Shown here: piece by piece, positions 8,631 through 17,386 of the stretch
Layout: each line of letters opens with the position of its first letter
Numbering within the stretch: the stretch's first letter is position 1
Assembly (NCBI RefSeq): GCF_009674485.1
Contig: NZ_WKJJ01000036.1
Span: 1-46,304 of the forward strand
DNA from: Pseudoduganella rivuli
GTDB lineage: Bacteria; Pseudomonadota; Gammaproteobacteria; Burkholderiales; Burkholderiaceae_D
Direction of reading: 5' to 3'
DNA length: 46,304 nucleotides
Made by a program: the position numbers and the translations under genes
The notes under the pieces: model-generated
Told to the model about the DNA's origin: nothing
What the model saw: the letters and a program-made list of their open reading frames with translations, nothing else
Database searches by the model: none

Positions 8631-10760
8631 ATGCCGCCACCTTCAACCGCCGCCCTGACTGAAACCCCGGAATTGCCAGCCAAACCGGCACGCAAGGCAG
8701 CCAAGCCCGCCGCCAAAGCCCCCGCCAAGAAAGCCGTCTCGCTGGAAGCCAAGCTGGCCCGGCTGGGCTTGCGCACGGACATGGACCTGGTGCTGCACTT
8801 GCCGATGCGCTACGAAGACGAGACACAGGTCATCACCATCCAGGAAGCGTGCCTGCATGGCGGCGAAACGTCGCAGGTGGAAGGCATCGTGACGAAAAAC
8901 GAAATCACCTTCAAGCCGCGGCGCCAGTTGCTGGTGCATATTTCGGACGGCACCGGGGATTTGCAGCTGCGCTTCATGAATTTCTATGGCAGCCAGGTCA
9001 AGCAACTGGCCGAGGGCACGCGGGTACGGGCCCGGGGCGAACTGAAACACGGCTTTTTTGGCGCGGAAATGGTGCATCCGCACTACAAGATCGTCAATGC
9101 GGGCGCCCCGCTGCCGACCTCGCTGACGCCCGTGTACCCGGCCGGCGAAGGCTTGCCGCAGCACGTGATGCGCAAGGCCATTGCCGACGCCATGAAGCGG
9201 GTGGACTGGACGGATACCTTGCCGCCCCGCTTACTGGAACGGTTGGAACTCGACAATTTCGAACCGTCCGTGCGCCTGCTGCACCATCCGCCGCAAGACG
9301 TCGATACCTACACCTTGCTGGACCGTTCGCACCCCGCGTGGACCCGCATGAAATTCGACGAATTGCTGGCGCAACAACTGTCACTGAAGCGGGCGCAGAA
9401 GGCGCGCCGCGCCAAGGGTTCGCCGCCGCTGTCGGTGGTGGGCGACTTGTCGGCCCAGTTCCAGCAAGCGCTGCCGTTTAAATTAACGGGGGCGCAGCAG
9501 CGCGTGCTCGATGAAATCCGCGCCGACATCGGCCAGCCCTACCCGATGCAGCGCCTGCTGCAAGGCGACGTGGGCGCCGGCAAGACCGTGGTGGCGGCAC
9601 TGGCGGCGGCGCAAGCCATCGACAGCGGCTACCAGGCCGCGCTGATGGCGCCGACGGAAATCCTGGCGGACCAGCATTTCCGCAAGATCGCCGCGTGGAT
9701 GGAACCGCTGGGCGTCAAGGTGGCGTGGCTGACGGGCAGCCTGACGAAAAAGAACAAGGCTGCCGCCACCGAACTGGTGGAGACGGGCGAGGCGCGCCTC
9801 GTGATCGGCACCCATGCGATCATCCAGGACACCGTGCAATTCGCCAACCTGGGCCTCGTGATCGTCGATGAACAGCACCGCTTCGGCGTGGGCCAGCGCC
9901 TCACGCTGCGCAACAAGGGCAATGAAAACGCCGTGCCGCACCAGTTGATGATGTCGGCCACGCCGATTCCCCGCACCCTGGCCATGACGTATTATGCCGA
10001 CCTGGAAGTGTCCGTCATCGATGAGTTGCCGCCAGGCCGCAGTCCCATCGTCACGCGCGCCATCGACCAGAACCGGCGCGACGAAGTCATCGAACGGGTG
10101 CACGCGGCCGCGCAGGAAGGGCGGCAAGTGTACTGGGTCTGTCCGCTGATCGAGGAATCCGAAGCACTGCAATTGCAGACCGCCACGGAAACCCACGCGC
10201 TGCTGGCCGAAGCCCTGCCCGACCTGCACGTCGGGCTGGTACACGGCAAATTGAAGCCGGCGGAAAAACAGGCTGTAATGGATGCGTTTGCCGCCAACGA
10301 CATGCAAGTGCTGGTGGCCACCACCGTGATCGAAGTGGGCGTCGACGTGCCGAATGCGTCGCTGATGGTGATCGAACATGCGGAGCGTTTCGGCCTGTCG
10401 CAGCTGCACCAGTTGCGCGGCCGCGTGGGACGGGGATCGGCGGCGTCCGTGTGCCTGCTGCTATATCAAAGCCCGCTGGGCGGCGTCGCCAAGCAGCGCC
10501 TGATGACGATGCGGGAAACCACCGACGGGTTTGAAATCGCACGGCGCGACCTGGAAATCCGGGGCCCGGGCGAATTCCTCGGTTCGCGCCAGTCCGGCCA
10601 GGCCATGCTGCGCTTCGCCGACCTGGAAACCGATACCTGGCTGGTGGACCGCGCACGCGACGTGGCCAGTGCGCTGCTGAAGGATGAGAAATACCTGCCC
10701 GTGGTCGAAGGCCACCTGGAGCGGTGGCTGGGCGGGCGGGAAGAATTCCTGAAAGTCTGA
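8631..10760 (+). CDS. recG: ATP-dependent DNA helicase RecG
   Basis: A 709-aa helicase that reverses stalled replication forks and branch-migrates Holliday junctions. An N-terminal Ala/Lys/Pro-rich extension (1-35) precedes the wedge/OB domain (about 70-165). Helicase motifs follow: GDVGAGKT (312-319), the DEQH box (413-416), a SATPIPRT motif, TTVIEVGVDVPNA, and QLRGRVGRG, then the RecG C-terminal region with GPGEFLGSRQSG. Start is ATG at 8631 with only a weak GGAA upstream. Divergent from queA; its stop lies four bases from the convergent TonB receptor stop. Confidence 0.97.
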   Translation: MPPPSTAALTETPELPAKPARKAAKPAAKAPAKKAVSLEAKLARLGLRTDMDLVLHLPMRYEDETQVITIQEACLHGGETSQVEGIVTKNEITFKPRRQLLVHISDGTGDLQLRFMNFYGSQVKQLAEGTRVRARGELKHGFFGAEMVHPHYKIVNAGAPLPTSLTPVYPAGEGLPQHVMRKAIADAMKRVDWTDTLPPRLLERLELDNFEPSVRLLHHPPQDVDTYTLLDRSHPAWTRMKFDELLAQQLSLKRAQKARRAKGSPPLSVVGDLSAQFQQALPFKLTGAQQRVLDEIRADIGQPYPMQRLLQGDVGAGKTVVAALAAAQAIDSGYQAALMAPTEILADQHFRKIAAWMEPLGVKVAWLTGSLTKKNKAAATELVETGEARLVIGTHAIIQDTVQFANLGLVIVDEQHRFGVGQRLTLRNKGNENAVPHQLMMSATPIPRTLAMTYYADLEVSVIDELPPGRSPIVTRAIDQNRRDEVIERVHAAAQEGRQVYWVCPLIEESEALQLQTATETHALLAEALPDLHVGLVHGKLKPAEKQAVMDAFAANDMQVLVATTVIEVGVDVPNASLMVIEHAERFGLSQLHQLRGRVGRGSAASVCLLLYQSPLGGVAKQRLMTMRETTDGFEIARRDLEIRGPGEFLGSRQSGQAMLRFADLETDTWLVDRARDVASALLKDEKYLPVVEGHLERWLGGREEFLKV

Positions 10761-10764
10761 CTAA

Positions 10765-12672
10765 TTACTGCTGATACGTCAGCCGCACGCCCACCATGCG
10801 GGGCAGTTCCGCGCGGTATAGCACAGGGCCGTATTCGGCATGGGCGCCATTGAGATTCTGGCCCACCAGCGCCAGTTCCCACTGCGGGTTGATGCGCCAT
10901 CCCAGCCGGGCATCGACTGCCGTATAGGCCGGCACGGGCTGGGTCTGGGTGCGCAGCCGGCCGATCCTGCGCACGGCGATATCGAGTTCAATGTCTTCCG
11001 CCAGCGTATGGCTGGAGCGCAGTTGCAACTGGTGGTGGGGATCGCGCCCCGCCGCCGCGGCCGACACCGTATCGTTGCTGCCCGGCTTGACCCACAGCCG
11101 TTCGCTCAATCCGGTCGCGCCGCCCGTCAGGCGCCAGGCAGGCGTCAATTGCACACTGGCCCACGCTTCAAACCCGGTGGCCTTGCCTTCCATATTGCTG
11201 GCAAACGTCACGAACCTGCGCGACGGCGCCAGTTCCTGCGTGCGCAAGTCGTCATAACGGTGCTGGAACAGCGTAATGGCGGCGGACACGCCGGCATACG
11301 GCTGGCCCCGGTAGCCGATTTCATACACGCGCGCCACTTCCGCCTTGACCGCATTGCCGCCATTGAGCACGAACGGCGCCTTGCCAGGGACGAACGTATC
11401 GACGTCGAGCCGGCTCGGCGCCCGCACCGTGCGCGACGCGCCGCCCCACAGCAGGGTGTTGTCGGCCGCCATCCACGCCAGCCGCATGCTGGGCAGGAAT
11501 TCCGTGCCGGTATACGGATTGCGTTCGACGCGCGCCCCTGCCGTCAGGCGCAGGCCCGGTTGCAGCGTCCATTCATCCTGCGCAAACACGCTGGCCCAGC
11601 TCTGCGACACGTTGGCCGGCAGGAAGGCGATCGTGGCGCTGTTGACGGTGCGGTCGCGGTCGACCCGGTAATTGACGCCCCAGGTGGGCTGGTGCGCGGC
11701 CAACAGGCCGGATCCGGCGGGCAGCGTATGCAGCAACTGCAAGTCCAGGATGTCCAGCCGCTGGATGTAGGTCGGCGGCACCGTCCGTTCGGTATGGTCA
11801 ACATACGCTTGCAGCGACAGCGCGCCGCCATCGTCAAGCTGGCGGGTCCAGTTTGCCGTCAGGTTGGCGCCGGCCGAATCGATGTCGCCCAGCACCAGCG
11901 TGACGCCCGAGACGGCAATCGAACCCGGCTTGGGCTGGCCGCTGCGGCCGTCATAGACATTGCCGTTGACGGTCAGGCGATCGTTGCCCATGGCGATATC
12001 GCCGCGGAAACCCGCCTGGTTATGGCGCCGATAGTCGCTGATGGCGACCCCGGCAGCGGTTTCCGTCGCTTGCTGGTGCACGGTGCGGGCATAGGCGCGC
12101 CAATCCCCGGCGCCATAACGCACGGCGACGCTGCGGTTCCGGTTGCCGCCGTTGGCAACGGCCAGCAAGCCCGTGGCCTGCTGCCGCGTAATAATGTTGA
12201 CCACCGCATTGATGGCATTCACGCCCCACAGCACGCCGCCAGGCCCGCTGATGACTTCGATGCGCTCGATATCTTCCAGCAGCGTATCCTGCACATCCCA
12301 CAGCACACCGGAATAGAACGGCGTATACGTGGAGCGTCCGTCGATCATGACCAGCAACTTGTTGGGCGTGGTGTTTTGCGTGCCGTTCATGCCACGCGCC
12401 GTGATCGCATAGGTGAAATTGTTGGTACGCGCCACTTGCAGGTTGGGCGCCAGCCGCAATATTTCCGGCAACGAATCGGCGCCTGAGCGGCGGATATCTT
12501 CGGCAGTGATGACATACACCGAGGCGGCTGCCTGGGACAGCGCCTCCCCTCTGCGCGACACCGACGTGATCCGAATCTGTGTCAATTCCTCGATCGACAA
12601 GTCGACAAAATTGGTTTCAGCTGCTGCGGTTCCGGCAAGCAGAAGCGGCAGTGCGGCGAGTGTTGTGCGCAT
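10765..12672 (-). CDS. TonB-dependent outer-membrane receptor
   Basis: A 635-aa outer-membrane receptor. A signal peptide (MRTTLAALPLLLAGTAAA) precedes a short linker, DLSIEELTQIRITSVSRR, that in this group stands where a TonB box would. The plug domain follows (ASVYVITAEDIRRSGADSLPEIL to GPGGVLWGVNAINAVVNIITR), then a 22-strand-type barrel ending in an aromatic-rich C-terminus. I chose the ATG at 12672 because it gives a proper signal peptide; the frame is open further upstream across the probable promoter. The short plug and length are like siderophore or cobalamin-type receptors, but the substrate cannot be told. No TonB/ExbBD or ABC importer is adjacent. Confidence 0.88.
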   Translation of the reverse strand: MRTTLAALPLLLAGTAAAETNFVDLSIEELTQIRITSVSRRGEALSQAAASVYVITAEDIRRSGADSLPEILRLAPNLQVARTNNFTYAITARGMNGTQNTTPNKLLVMIDGRSTYTPFYSGVLWDVQDTLLEDIERIEVISGPGGVLWGVNAINAVVNIITRQQATGLLAVANGGNRNRSVAVRYGAGDWRAYARTVHQQATETAAGVAISDYRRHNQAGFRGDIAMGNDRLTVNGNVYDGRSGQPKPGSIAVSGVTLVLGDIDSAGANLTANWTRQLDDGGALSLQAYVDHTERTVPPTYIQRLDILDLQLLHTLPAGSGLLAAHQPTWGVNYRVDRDRTVNSATIAFLPANVSQSWASVFAQDEWTLQPGLRLTAGARVERNPYTGTEFLPSMRLAWMAADNTLLWGGASRTVRAPSRLDVDTFVPGKAPFVLNGGNAVKAEVARVYEIGYRGQPYAGVSAAITLFQHRYDDLRTQELAPSRRFVTFASNMEGKATGFEAWASVQLTPAWRLTGGATGLSERLWVKPGSNDTVSAAAAGRDPHHQLQLRSSHTLAEDIELDIAVRRIGRLRTQTQPVPAYTAVDARLGWRINPQWELALVGQNLNGAHAEYGPVLYRAELPRMVGVRLTYQQ

Positions 12673-12699
12673 CGCGGTCCGTATTCGTGAGGATCTCCC

Positions 12700-12727
12700 A
12701 TTATGCAACACCGCACTTGCGACACAA
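12700..12727 (-). promoter_or_regulatory. Possible sigma70 promoter of the TonB receptor gene
   Basis: On the minus strand TTGTGT (12727-12722) and CATAAT (12705-12700) are separated by 16 bases, about 28 bases upstream of the chosen start codon. The match is moderate. It suggests that the receptor can be transcribed separately from the HD-domain gene upstream. Confidence 0.4.
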
Positions 12728-12768
12728 GTACGCCGATGCAAATTTACTAATACTGTCCCGGACAATTC

Positions 12769-13347
12769 CTAGTGACGCTCCATCGCCTGCTTGTACAGGC
12801 TGCGCAGCGGCGTGGCGAAGACGTGCTGCAGGATGGGCATGAATTCAACAATCGGCAGCGTGTCATAGCGGCCATCGAATGCCGGGTTGTCATAGCACTC
12901 GCAGAATTCCGCCGTGCGTTCATAGCACGGATGGTTTCTCAGTTGGTCGCGCATGTCGCGATCCATGCCGAGGTGGTGGAAGAAATAATGGCCTTGGAAA
13001 ATACCGTGATGCTTCACCATCCACAGGTTTTCATCCGATACGAACGGTTGCAGCATGGCAGCCGCGATATCCGGGTGGTTGAACGTACCCAGCGTGTCGC
13101 CAATGTCGTGCAGCAGCGCGCACGCCACATATTCATCGTCGCGCCCGTCGCGCAGCGCCCGGGTGCCTGTTTGCAGCGAATGCGTGTAGCGGTCGACGGG
13201 AAAGCCGCCGAAATCCCCTTTCAGCAACGCCAGGTGGGCGGCGATCCGTTCCGGCAAGCCTTGGGCGAAATGCATGAATTCGCCTGCAATGTTCAGCCAA
13301 TCTTCCTGTGTACTCTGGTCCAGGCTGGTAAACGCTGCTGTTTTCAT
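12769..13347 (-). CDS. HD-domain protein, PhnZ-like (predicted phosphohydrolase or diiron oxygenase)
   Basis: A 192-aa soluble protein with an HD-domain metal site: H56 (YTHSLQT), H80-D81 (ALLHDIGD), H91 (FNHPDIAA), H113/H114 (VKHHGIFQGH) and a distal D153 (ECYDNPAFD). This arrangement, with an extra histidine helix and the late aspartate, resembles the COG4341/PhnZ group. There a mixed-valence diiron centre can oxidise C-P or C-C bonds instead of hydrolysing phosphate esters. Which chemistry applies here is inference. No phosphonate genes are nearby. ATG at 13347. Confidence 0.75.
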   Translation of the reverse strand: MKTAAFTSLDQSTQEDWLNIAGEFMHFAQGLPERIAAHLALLKGDFGGFPVDRYTHSLQTGTRALRDGRDDEYVACALLHDIGDTLGTFNHPDIAAAMLQPFVSDENLWMVKHHGIFQGHYFFHHLGMDRDMRDQLRNHPCYERTAEFCECYDNPAFDGRYDTLPIVEFMPILQHVFATPLRSLYKQAMERH

Positions 13348-13483
13348 GATTGCCTCCCTTTGGCATCCGATTAGCCATTGTGCGCCCGAGCGGCCCGTAA
13401 GCCAACATTAAAAAACAGCAATGTTGCAACTGAGCATTAAATTTCCTTGCGCGATCGCCGACCCTGTGCGAAACTCGTCCGCT

Positions 13484-14173
13484 ATGCCAAAAATTGCCCA
13501 ACTTACGCTCGTTCTGTTGCTGGCCGCCAGTCTGCCGGTGCACGCCTCCGGTACGCCGGAGCCTTCCGACACGCCGGCGTCGCGCTGGAGCTTGCCGCTC
13601 GATGGCGGCAAAGTCAGCAGTTTCTTTGGCGCACTGCGCGGCAAACGCGCCCACGGCGGCGTCGATTTCTCCACGCCGACCGGCACGCCCATCAAGGCCA
13701 CCGATGGCGGCACGGTGGTGGCATCCACCAACCGCTTCGAAGGCGACAAGAAATACGGCGAAGTGGTGGTGATCGAACATCCGAACGGTTTGCGTTCGCT
13801 GTATGCGCACTTGAAGGAACGCCTGGTCCGCGTGGGCGACATGGTGTCGGCCGGCGAACTGATCGGCCACTCCGGCATGACGGGCCGCTCGACCGGCCCG
13901 CACCTGCACCTGGAAGCCTTCAAGGATGGCAAGCGCATCGACCCGCAAAACCTGCTGGAAGAGCCGCTGGAAGACAATGCACTGCGCCAGGCCCTGAATG
14001 CCAAGCGCGCCGGCGAAGCCGATGCCGTATATTCGGCGCCGCGCTTTGAAACCAAGGCCGGCAAGCACGGCAAGCATGCCCGCCATGGCGGCGGCAAAGC
14101 GGCAACGGCCAAAGCGCCGGTCAAGGCCAAAGCCGTCGCCGGCAAATCCTCCAAGCGTACCAAACACGGTTAA
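13484..14173 (+). CDS. M23-family peptidoglycan metallopeptidase (secreted)
   Basis: A 229-aa protein with a signal peptide (residues 1-22, cleavage near VHASG). Its LytM/M23 domain (about 35-155) has both zinc motifs: HGGVD (H57, D61) and GRSTGPHLHLE (H140, H142). M23 enzymes cut peptide cross-links in peptidoglycan. All metal ligands are present, so it is probably active rather than an EnvC-type degenerate regulator. The tail (about 185-229) is rich in Lys, Ala and His, suggesting affinity for nucleic acid, cell wall or metal. The start at 13484 is chosen for the signal peptide; the ribosome site is weak. Confidence 0.9.
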   Translation: MPKIAQLTLVLLLAASLPVHASGTPEPSDTPASRWSLPLDGGKVSSFFGALRGKRAHGGVDFSTPTGTPIKATDGGTVVASTNRFEGDKKYGEVVVIEHPNGLRSLYAHLKERLVRVGDMVSAGELIGHSGMTGRSTGPHLHLEAFKDGKRIDPQNLLEEPLEDNALRQALNAKRAGEADAVYSAPRFETKAGKHGKHARHGGGKAATAKAPVKAKAVAGKSSKRTKHG

Positions 14174-14181
14174 ATTCGTAG

Positions 14182-14208
14182 GGCGGTTTTGCCGCAGGCA
14201 AAGCCGCC
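14182..14208. repeat. Long GC-rich hairpin, possible REP-like element or terminator
   Basis: GGCGGTTTTGCC and GGCAAAGCCGCC (14182-14193 with 14197-14208) form a 12-bp stem with one G-U pair and a 3-base loop. It lies between the convergent M23 gene and the 39-aa gene. There is no T run, so it is not a standard intrinsic terminator. It resembles the short intergenic palindromes that recur in many genomes. Confidence 0.45.
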
Positions 14209-14244
14209 ATGCATGCATCCCGATACCTCACGCGCCGCCGCTCC

Positions 14245-14364
14245 TTACAAGCACAGCGCGATACGGTTCCCCCAATCCACCATGAAATCCGGCCGCAGAT
14301 AGGCGGCGAAGGCCAGCGCCATCACCGCGATGGCCAGCGTCCATGCCAGCCACGGTTTCATCAT
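14245..14364 (-). CDS. Small membrane protein, 39 aa, unknown function
   Basis: A 39-aa frame that starts inside the stop codon of the MFS gene (ATGA overlap at 14364-14361; an alternative in-frame ATG follows directly). The product begins MMKPWLAWTLAIAV and has one hydrophobic helix (about 4-22), then YLRPDFMVDWGNRIALCL. I do not recognise a family. The overlapping start indicates translational coupling to the transporter, so it may be a small partner or regulator of that transporter. It is short, so coding status rests on the coupling, codon use like its neighbours, and the clean membrane-helix plus charged-tail layout. Confidence 0.55.
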   Translation of the reverse strand: MMKPWLAWTLAIAVMALAFAAYLRPDFMVDWGNRIALCL

Positions 14365-15581
14365 GCGGCTTTCAATGCGCCGCCGCGCACCAGGGGACGC
14401 TCATCGACGGGCAAATTGGCCAGCCCCGCAAACACGCCCAGCGCAATCGCAATGCCCCACACCACGTCGTAATTGCCTTGCAGCGCAAACAGGTAGCCCC
14501 CCAGCCAAACGCCGAGGAAGCTGCCGATCTGGTGCGAGAAGAACACCACGCCGGCCAGCATCGACATGTGCCGCACGCCGAACACGCCGGCAATGATGCC
14601 GTTGGTCAGCGGCACGGTGGACAGCCACAGGAAGCCCATGGCGGCGGCAAACAGGTACACGGAGACCGGCGACAGCGGCGCCAGCAGGAACATCACGATG
14701 GCGACCGAGCGCAGCGAATAAATTCCCGACAGCAGGTAGCGCTTCGGCACTTTGCCGCCCCATTTACCGGCCAGGAACGAGCCAAAGATGTTGAACAGGC
14801 CGATCAGCGCCAGCGCCAGCACGGCGACTTTCGGATCGGCGATGCCCTTGTCCTTCAGGTAGGCCGGCAAGTGCACACCGATGAACACCACCTGGAACCC
14901 GCACACGAAGTACCCCGCCACCAGCAGCAGGAACGAGCGGTTGCCCAGCGCCTCGCCCAATGCTTCGGCGATGCTCTGGCGCGGGCCGTCCGCATGGGCG
15001 ACGGCCGGTTCGCGCAGCCAGAACGAGGCGGGAACCATGGCCAGCACCAGCACGCCGGCCAGCAGGTAAAACGCCTGTTGCCAGCCCAGCGAGGAAATCA
15101 GGAATTGCTCGACCGGCATCATCAGGAACTGGCCAAACGAACTGGCCGCGCCGGAAATGCCGAAGGCCCACGAGCGCCGCTCCACCGGCGCCACGCGACC
15201 AATGATGCCGCTGACGGCGCCGAACGCCGTGCACGCCAGCCCCAGGCCGATGAACACGCCGGAACCCGCCACGAACAGCATCGGTTGCGTGACGAACGCC
15301 ATCCACAGCAAGCCCGCCATGTACGCCAGCGCGCCCACCAGCACCACGCGCATGGTGCCGTAACGGTCGGCCGCCATGCCGGCGATCGGGCCGAACGCGC
15401 CCCACATCAGGTTTTGCACGGCCAGCGCCAGCGAATACGTTTCGCGGGTCCAGCCATTGGCCTGTGAAATCGGCTGCATCCAGAAACCGAAGCCATGGCG
15501 CACGCCCATCGCCAGGGTCAGCACGACGCCGCTGGCCAGCAGCACGGATTTCAGCGACGGTACGCGGTCCGAAGTAAACAT
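14361..15581 (-). CDS. MFS transporter (12 membrane helices)
   Basis: A 406-aa major facilitator. An N-terminal helix with MGVRHGFGFWMQPISQANGW, a loop-2 type GMAADRYGTMR motif and a charged central loop (PAVAHADGPRQ) divide two six-helix halves. It is loosely like monocarboxylate or oxalate/formate-type carriers; substrate unknown. I choose the ATG at 15581 since GGAGG lies seven bases upstream. An ATG at 15596 overlaps the stop of the upstream oxidoreductase gene as ATGA and would add five residues. Part of the pyrC operon and coupled to the small downstream gene. Confidence 0.85.
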   Translation of the reverse strand: MFTSDRVPSLKSVLLASGVVLTLAMGVRHGFGFWMQPISQANGWTRETYSLALAVQNLMWGAFGPIAGMAADRYGTMRVVLVGALAYMAGLLWMAFVTQPMLFVAGSGVFIGLGLACTAFGAVSGIIGRVAPVERRSWAFGISGAASSFGQFLMMPVEQFLISSLGWQQAFYLLAGVLVLAMVPASFWLREPAVAHADGPRQSIAEALGEALGNRSFLLLVAGYFVCGFQVVFIGVHLPAYLKDKGIADPKVAVLALALIGLFNIFGSFLAGKWGGKVPKRYLLSGIYSLRSVAIVMFLLAPLSPVSVYLFAAAMGFLWLSTVPLTNGIIAGVFGVRHMSMLAGVVFFSHQIGSFLGVWLGGYLFALQGNYDVVWGIAIALGVFAGLANLPVDERPLVRGGALKAA

Positions 15582-15592
15582 GGGCGCCTCCG

Positions 15593-16579
15593 TCATGCGT
15601 CGGCCGCGTAGCGCACGCCGACTTGTTCGCGCATCGTGTCCAGCCACCCCATCAGCGCCACGGTTTCCGCCAGCGGCATGACGGGGCTTTCCAGCAACCC
15701 TTCGCGCAGGCAGCGGTTCACTTCCAGCGCTTCATGCGCATAGCCGTTGCCGATGCGGGGCGCGGACAATTCGCGCTTGCTGCCATCGTTCAGGCCCAGG
15801 GTCAGCGACTCGGTCGCATAGAAGCGCGTATTCAGGCGCAAGAAGCCCTTGCTGCCGGAAATCGTCAATTCGTTCGGCGTATGCGCACGCAGGCTGCTGC
15901 CGCACGACGACAGCGCGCCGCTTTCATGGCGCAGCACGAACGACGCCTGCATGTCGACCCCGGTGGCGGTCAGTTCGCCGACGGCTTTTACGTCCGCCAC
16001 CGGCCCCAGGAAATAGGCGGCCAGCGACAGCGGATAAATGCCCAGGTCCAGTAGCGAGCCGCCGCCGAGCTCCGGGTTGAACAGCCTGTGCTCCGGGTCC
16101 AACACCGCGGCAAAGCCGAAGTCCGCCGTCAGGCTGCCGGGAATGCCGATCGCACCGCTGTCCAGCAAGCGCTTTGCTTCCAGGATGGCGGGCAGGAAGC
16201 GGCTCCACATGGCTTCCATGACGAACAGTTTTTTCTCTTGCGCCAGTGCGGCAATGTGCTCGGCCTCGCGGCGGGTCAACGTGAATGCTTTTTCCACCAG
16301 CAGCGCCTTGCCGCCGTTCAGGCACATCAGCGCGTTTTCATGGTGCATCGGATGCGGTGTGGCGATATACACCACGTCGACCTCCGGATCGTCCGCCAGT
16401 GCCTGGTAACTGCCATGGCAGCGCGCCACGCCGAATTCGGCGCCGAACCTGGCGGCGCTGGCCGCCGTGCGCGATGCGACCGCTACCAGTTCAGCCCCGG
16501 GCGTGTCGCGCAAACCGTGTGCCATGGCCTTAGCTATTTTGCCCGTGCCCAGGATGCCCCAGCGGATGATTTTTTCCAT
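15593..16579 (-). CDS. Gfo/Idh/MocA-family NAD(P)-dependent oxidoreductase
   Basis: A 328-aa dehydrogenase. The Rossmann nucleotide site is ILGTGKIAKAMA (10-20), with an EKAFT motif at 96-100 where the family has its EKP lysine, and a C-terminal alpha/beta substrate domain from about 125 (DFGFAAVLDPEHRLFNPELGGGSLLDLGIYPL). It resembles dihydrodiol dehydrogenase-like or sugar dehydrogenase members; the substrate is not predictable. It begins directly at the stop of the DUF3025 gene (TAAATG) with an AAGGAACG ribosome site. Confidence 0.88.
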   Translation of the reverse strand: MEKIIRWGILGTGKIAKAMAHGLRDTPGAELVAVASRTAASAARFGAEFGVARCHGSYQALADDPEVDVVYIATPHPMHHENALMCLNGGKALLVEKAFTLTRREAEHIAALAQEKKLFVMEAMWSRFLPAILEAKRLLDSGAIGIPGSLTADFGFAAVLDPEHRLFNPELGGGSLLDLGIYPLSLAAYFLGPVADVKAVGELTATGVDMQASFVLRHESGALSSCGSSLRAHTPNELTISGSKGFLRLNTRFYATESLTLGLNDGSKRELSAPRIGNGYAHEALEVNRCLREGLLESPVMPLAETVALMGWLDTMREQVGVRYAADA

Positions 16580-17386
16580 TTATCGTTCCTTCGGTTGCGG
16601 CGTACGCTTGGGCCGGAACACCGCCGCATCGCCATAAAATGCTTCGTCCTGTTGCGGCCACCAGTCCGGCACGCCCAGCATGGGCAGCGGCGTGAAGCAA
16701 CCTTTATGCAAGCCTTCGGCAGCCAGTTCCCGCGCCACCTTGTCGTCCACCCATGCGCGCCGGCCGGCGCCATCCAGCGCGAAATAACCATCGTCGGCCA
16801 GCACCACGCGCGTGTGGGCGGTGATCGCCTTGTAGGGCGCCACCAGCTTTTCCATCAGCGCATGGCCGAACAGCCAGACTTGCGCATCGCGCCCGAACAA
16901 ATCCCGCAACCCGACGAACGCCGTATGCCAGTCATGGCCGCGCAGCGCCTGCACCAGCGCCCTGCCCGGCTCATCGTCCCGCACCACCAGCAGCGCCGCA
17001 TTCTCGTCGAACAGCGTGGCGGCATCGCGCGCGGGACCGCGCGATTTGCCGACGCCATCCTGCGCGATCTGCGCCGCCTGCAAGGCATTCAATTGCTGCT
17101 TGATGCGGGGGAAGCTGAGCCAGACCAGCGCGTTGAAAAAATCATGCAGGTTTTCACGCGTCGGGACGTTGCCGGTGGCGCCAATGAATTCCTCATAGGC
17201 GACGCCGTCCGGCAACGCGCTTTGCGGCACGAATTGCAACGGCAAGCCTTGATGATTGCACAATTCGCGCGACGCTGCTTGCGCGCTGAAGGAAGGAATA
17301 ATACTGGCGCCATCGAGGTCGACGGCGCCGGCCGCGTCCCGTACCGAGTCGTACCAGGGACGCTGCCAGTCAATGCTGGAAAACAC
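16580..17386 (-). CDS. DUF3025-family protein
   Basis: A 268-aa soluble protein with the DUF3025 hallmark NLHDFFNALVWLSFPRIKQQLNALQ (about 79-103) and a conserved GxxRDxATLFDENAALLV stretch. Function is unknown; the family is frequent in betaproteobacteria. It starts at a GTG (17386) that touches the pyrC stop codon (TGAGTG), so translation is probably coupled to pyrC. No signal peptide or membrane segment is visible. Confidence 0.8.
   Translation of the reverse strand: MFSSIDWQRPWYDSVRDAAGAVDLDGASIIPSFSAQAASRELCNHQGLPLQFVPQSALPDGVAYEEFIGATGNVPTRENLHDFFNALVWLSFPRIKQQLNALQAAQIAQDGVGKSRGPARDAATLFDENAALLVVRDDEPGRALVQALRGHDWHTAFVGLRDLFGRDAQVWLFGHALMEKLVAPYKAITAHTRVVLADDGYFALDGAGRRAWVDDKVARELAAEGLHKGCFTPLPMLGVPDWWPQQDEAFYGDAAVFRPKRTPQPKER

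Noticed and set aside
13400..13483. Longer start for the M23 peptidase at 13421
   Set aside because: It would place 21 polar residues before the signal peptide and has no ribosome site.
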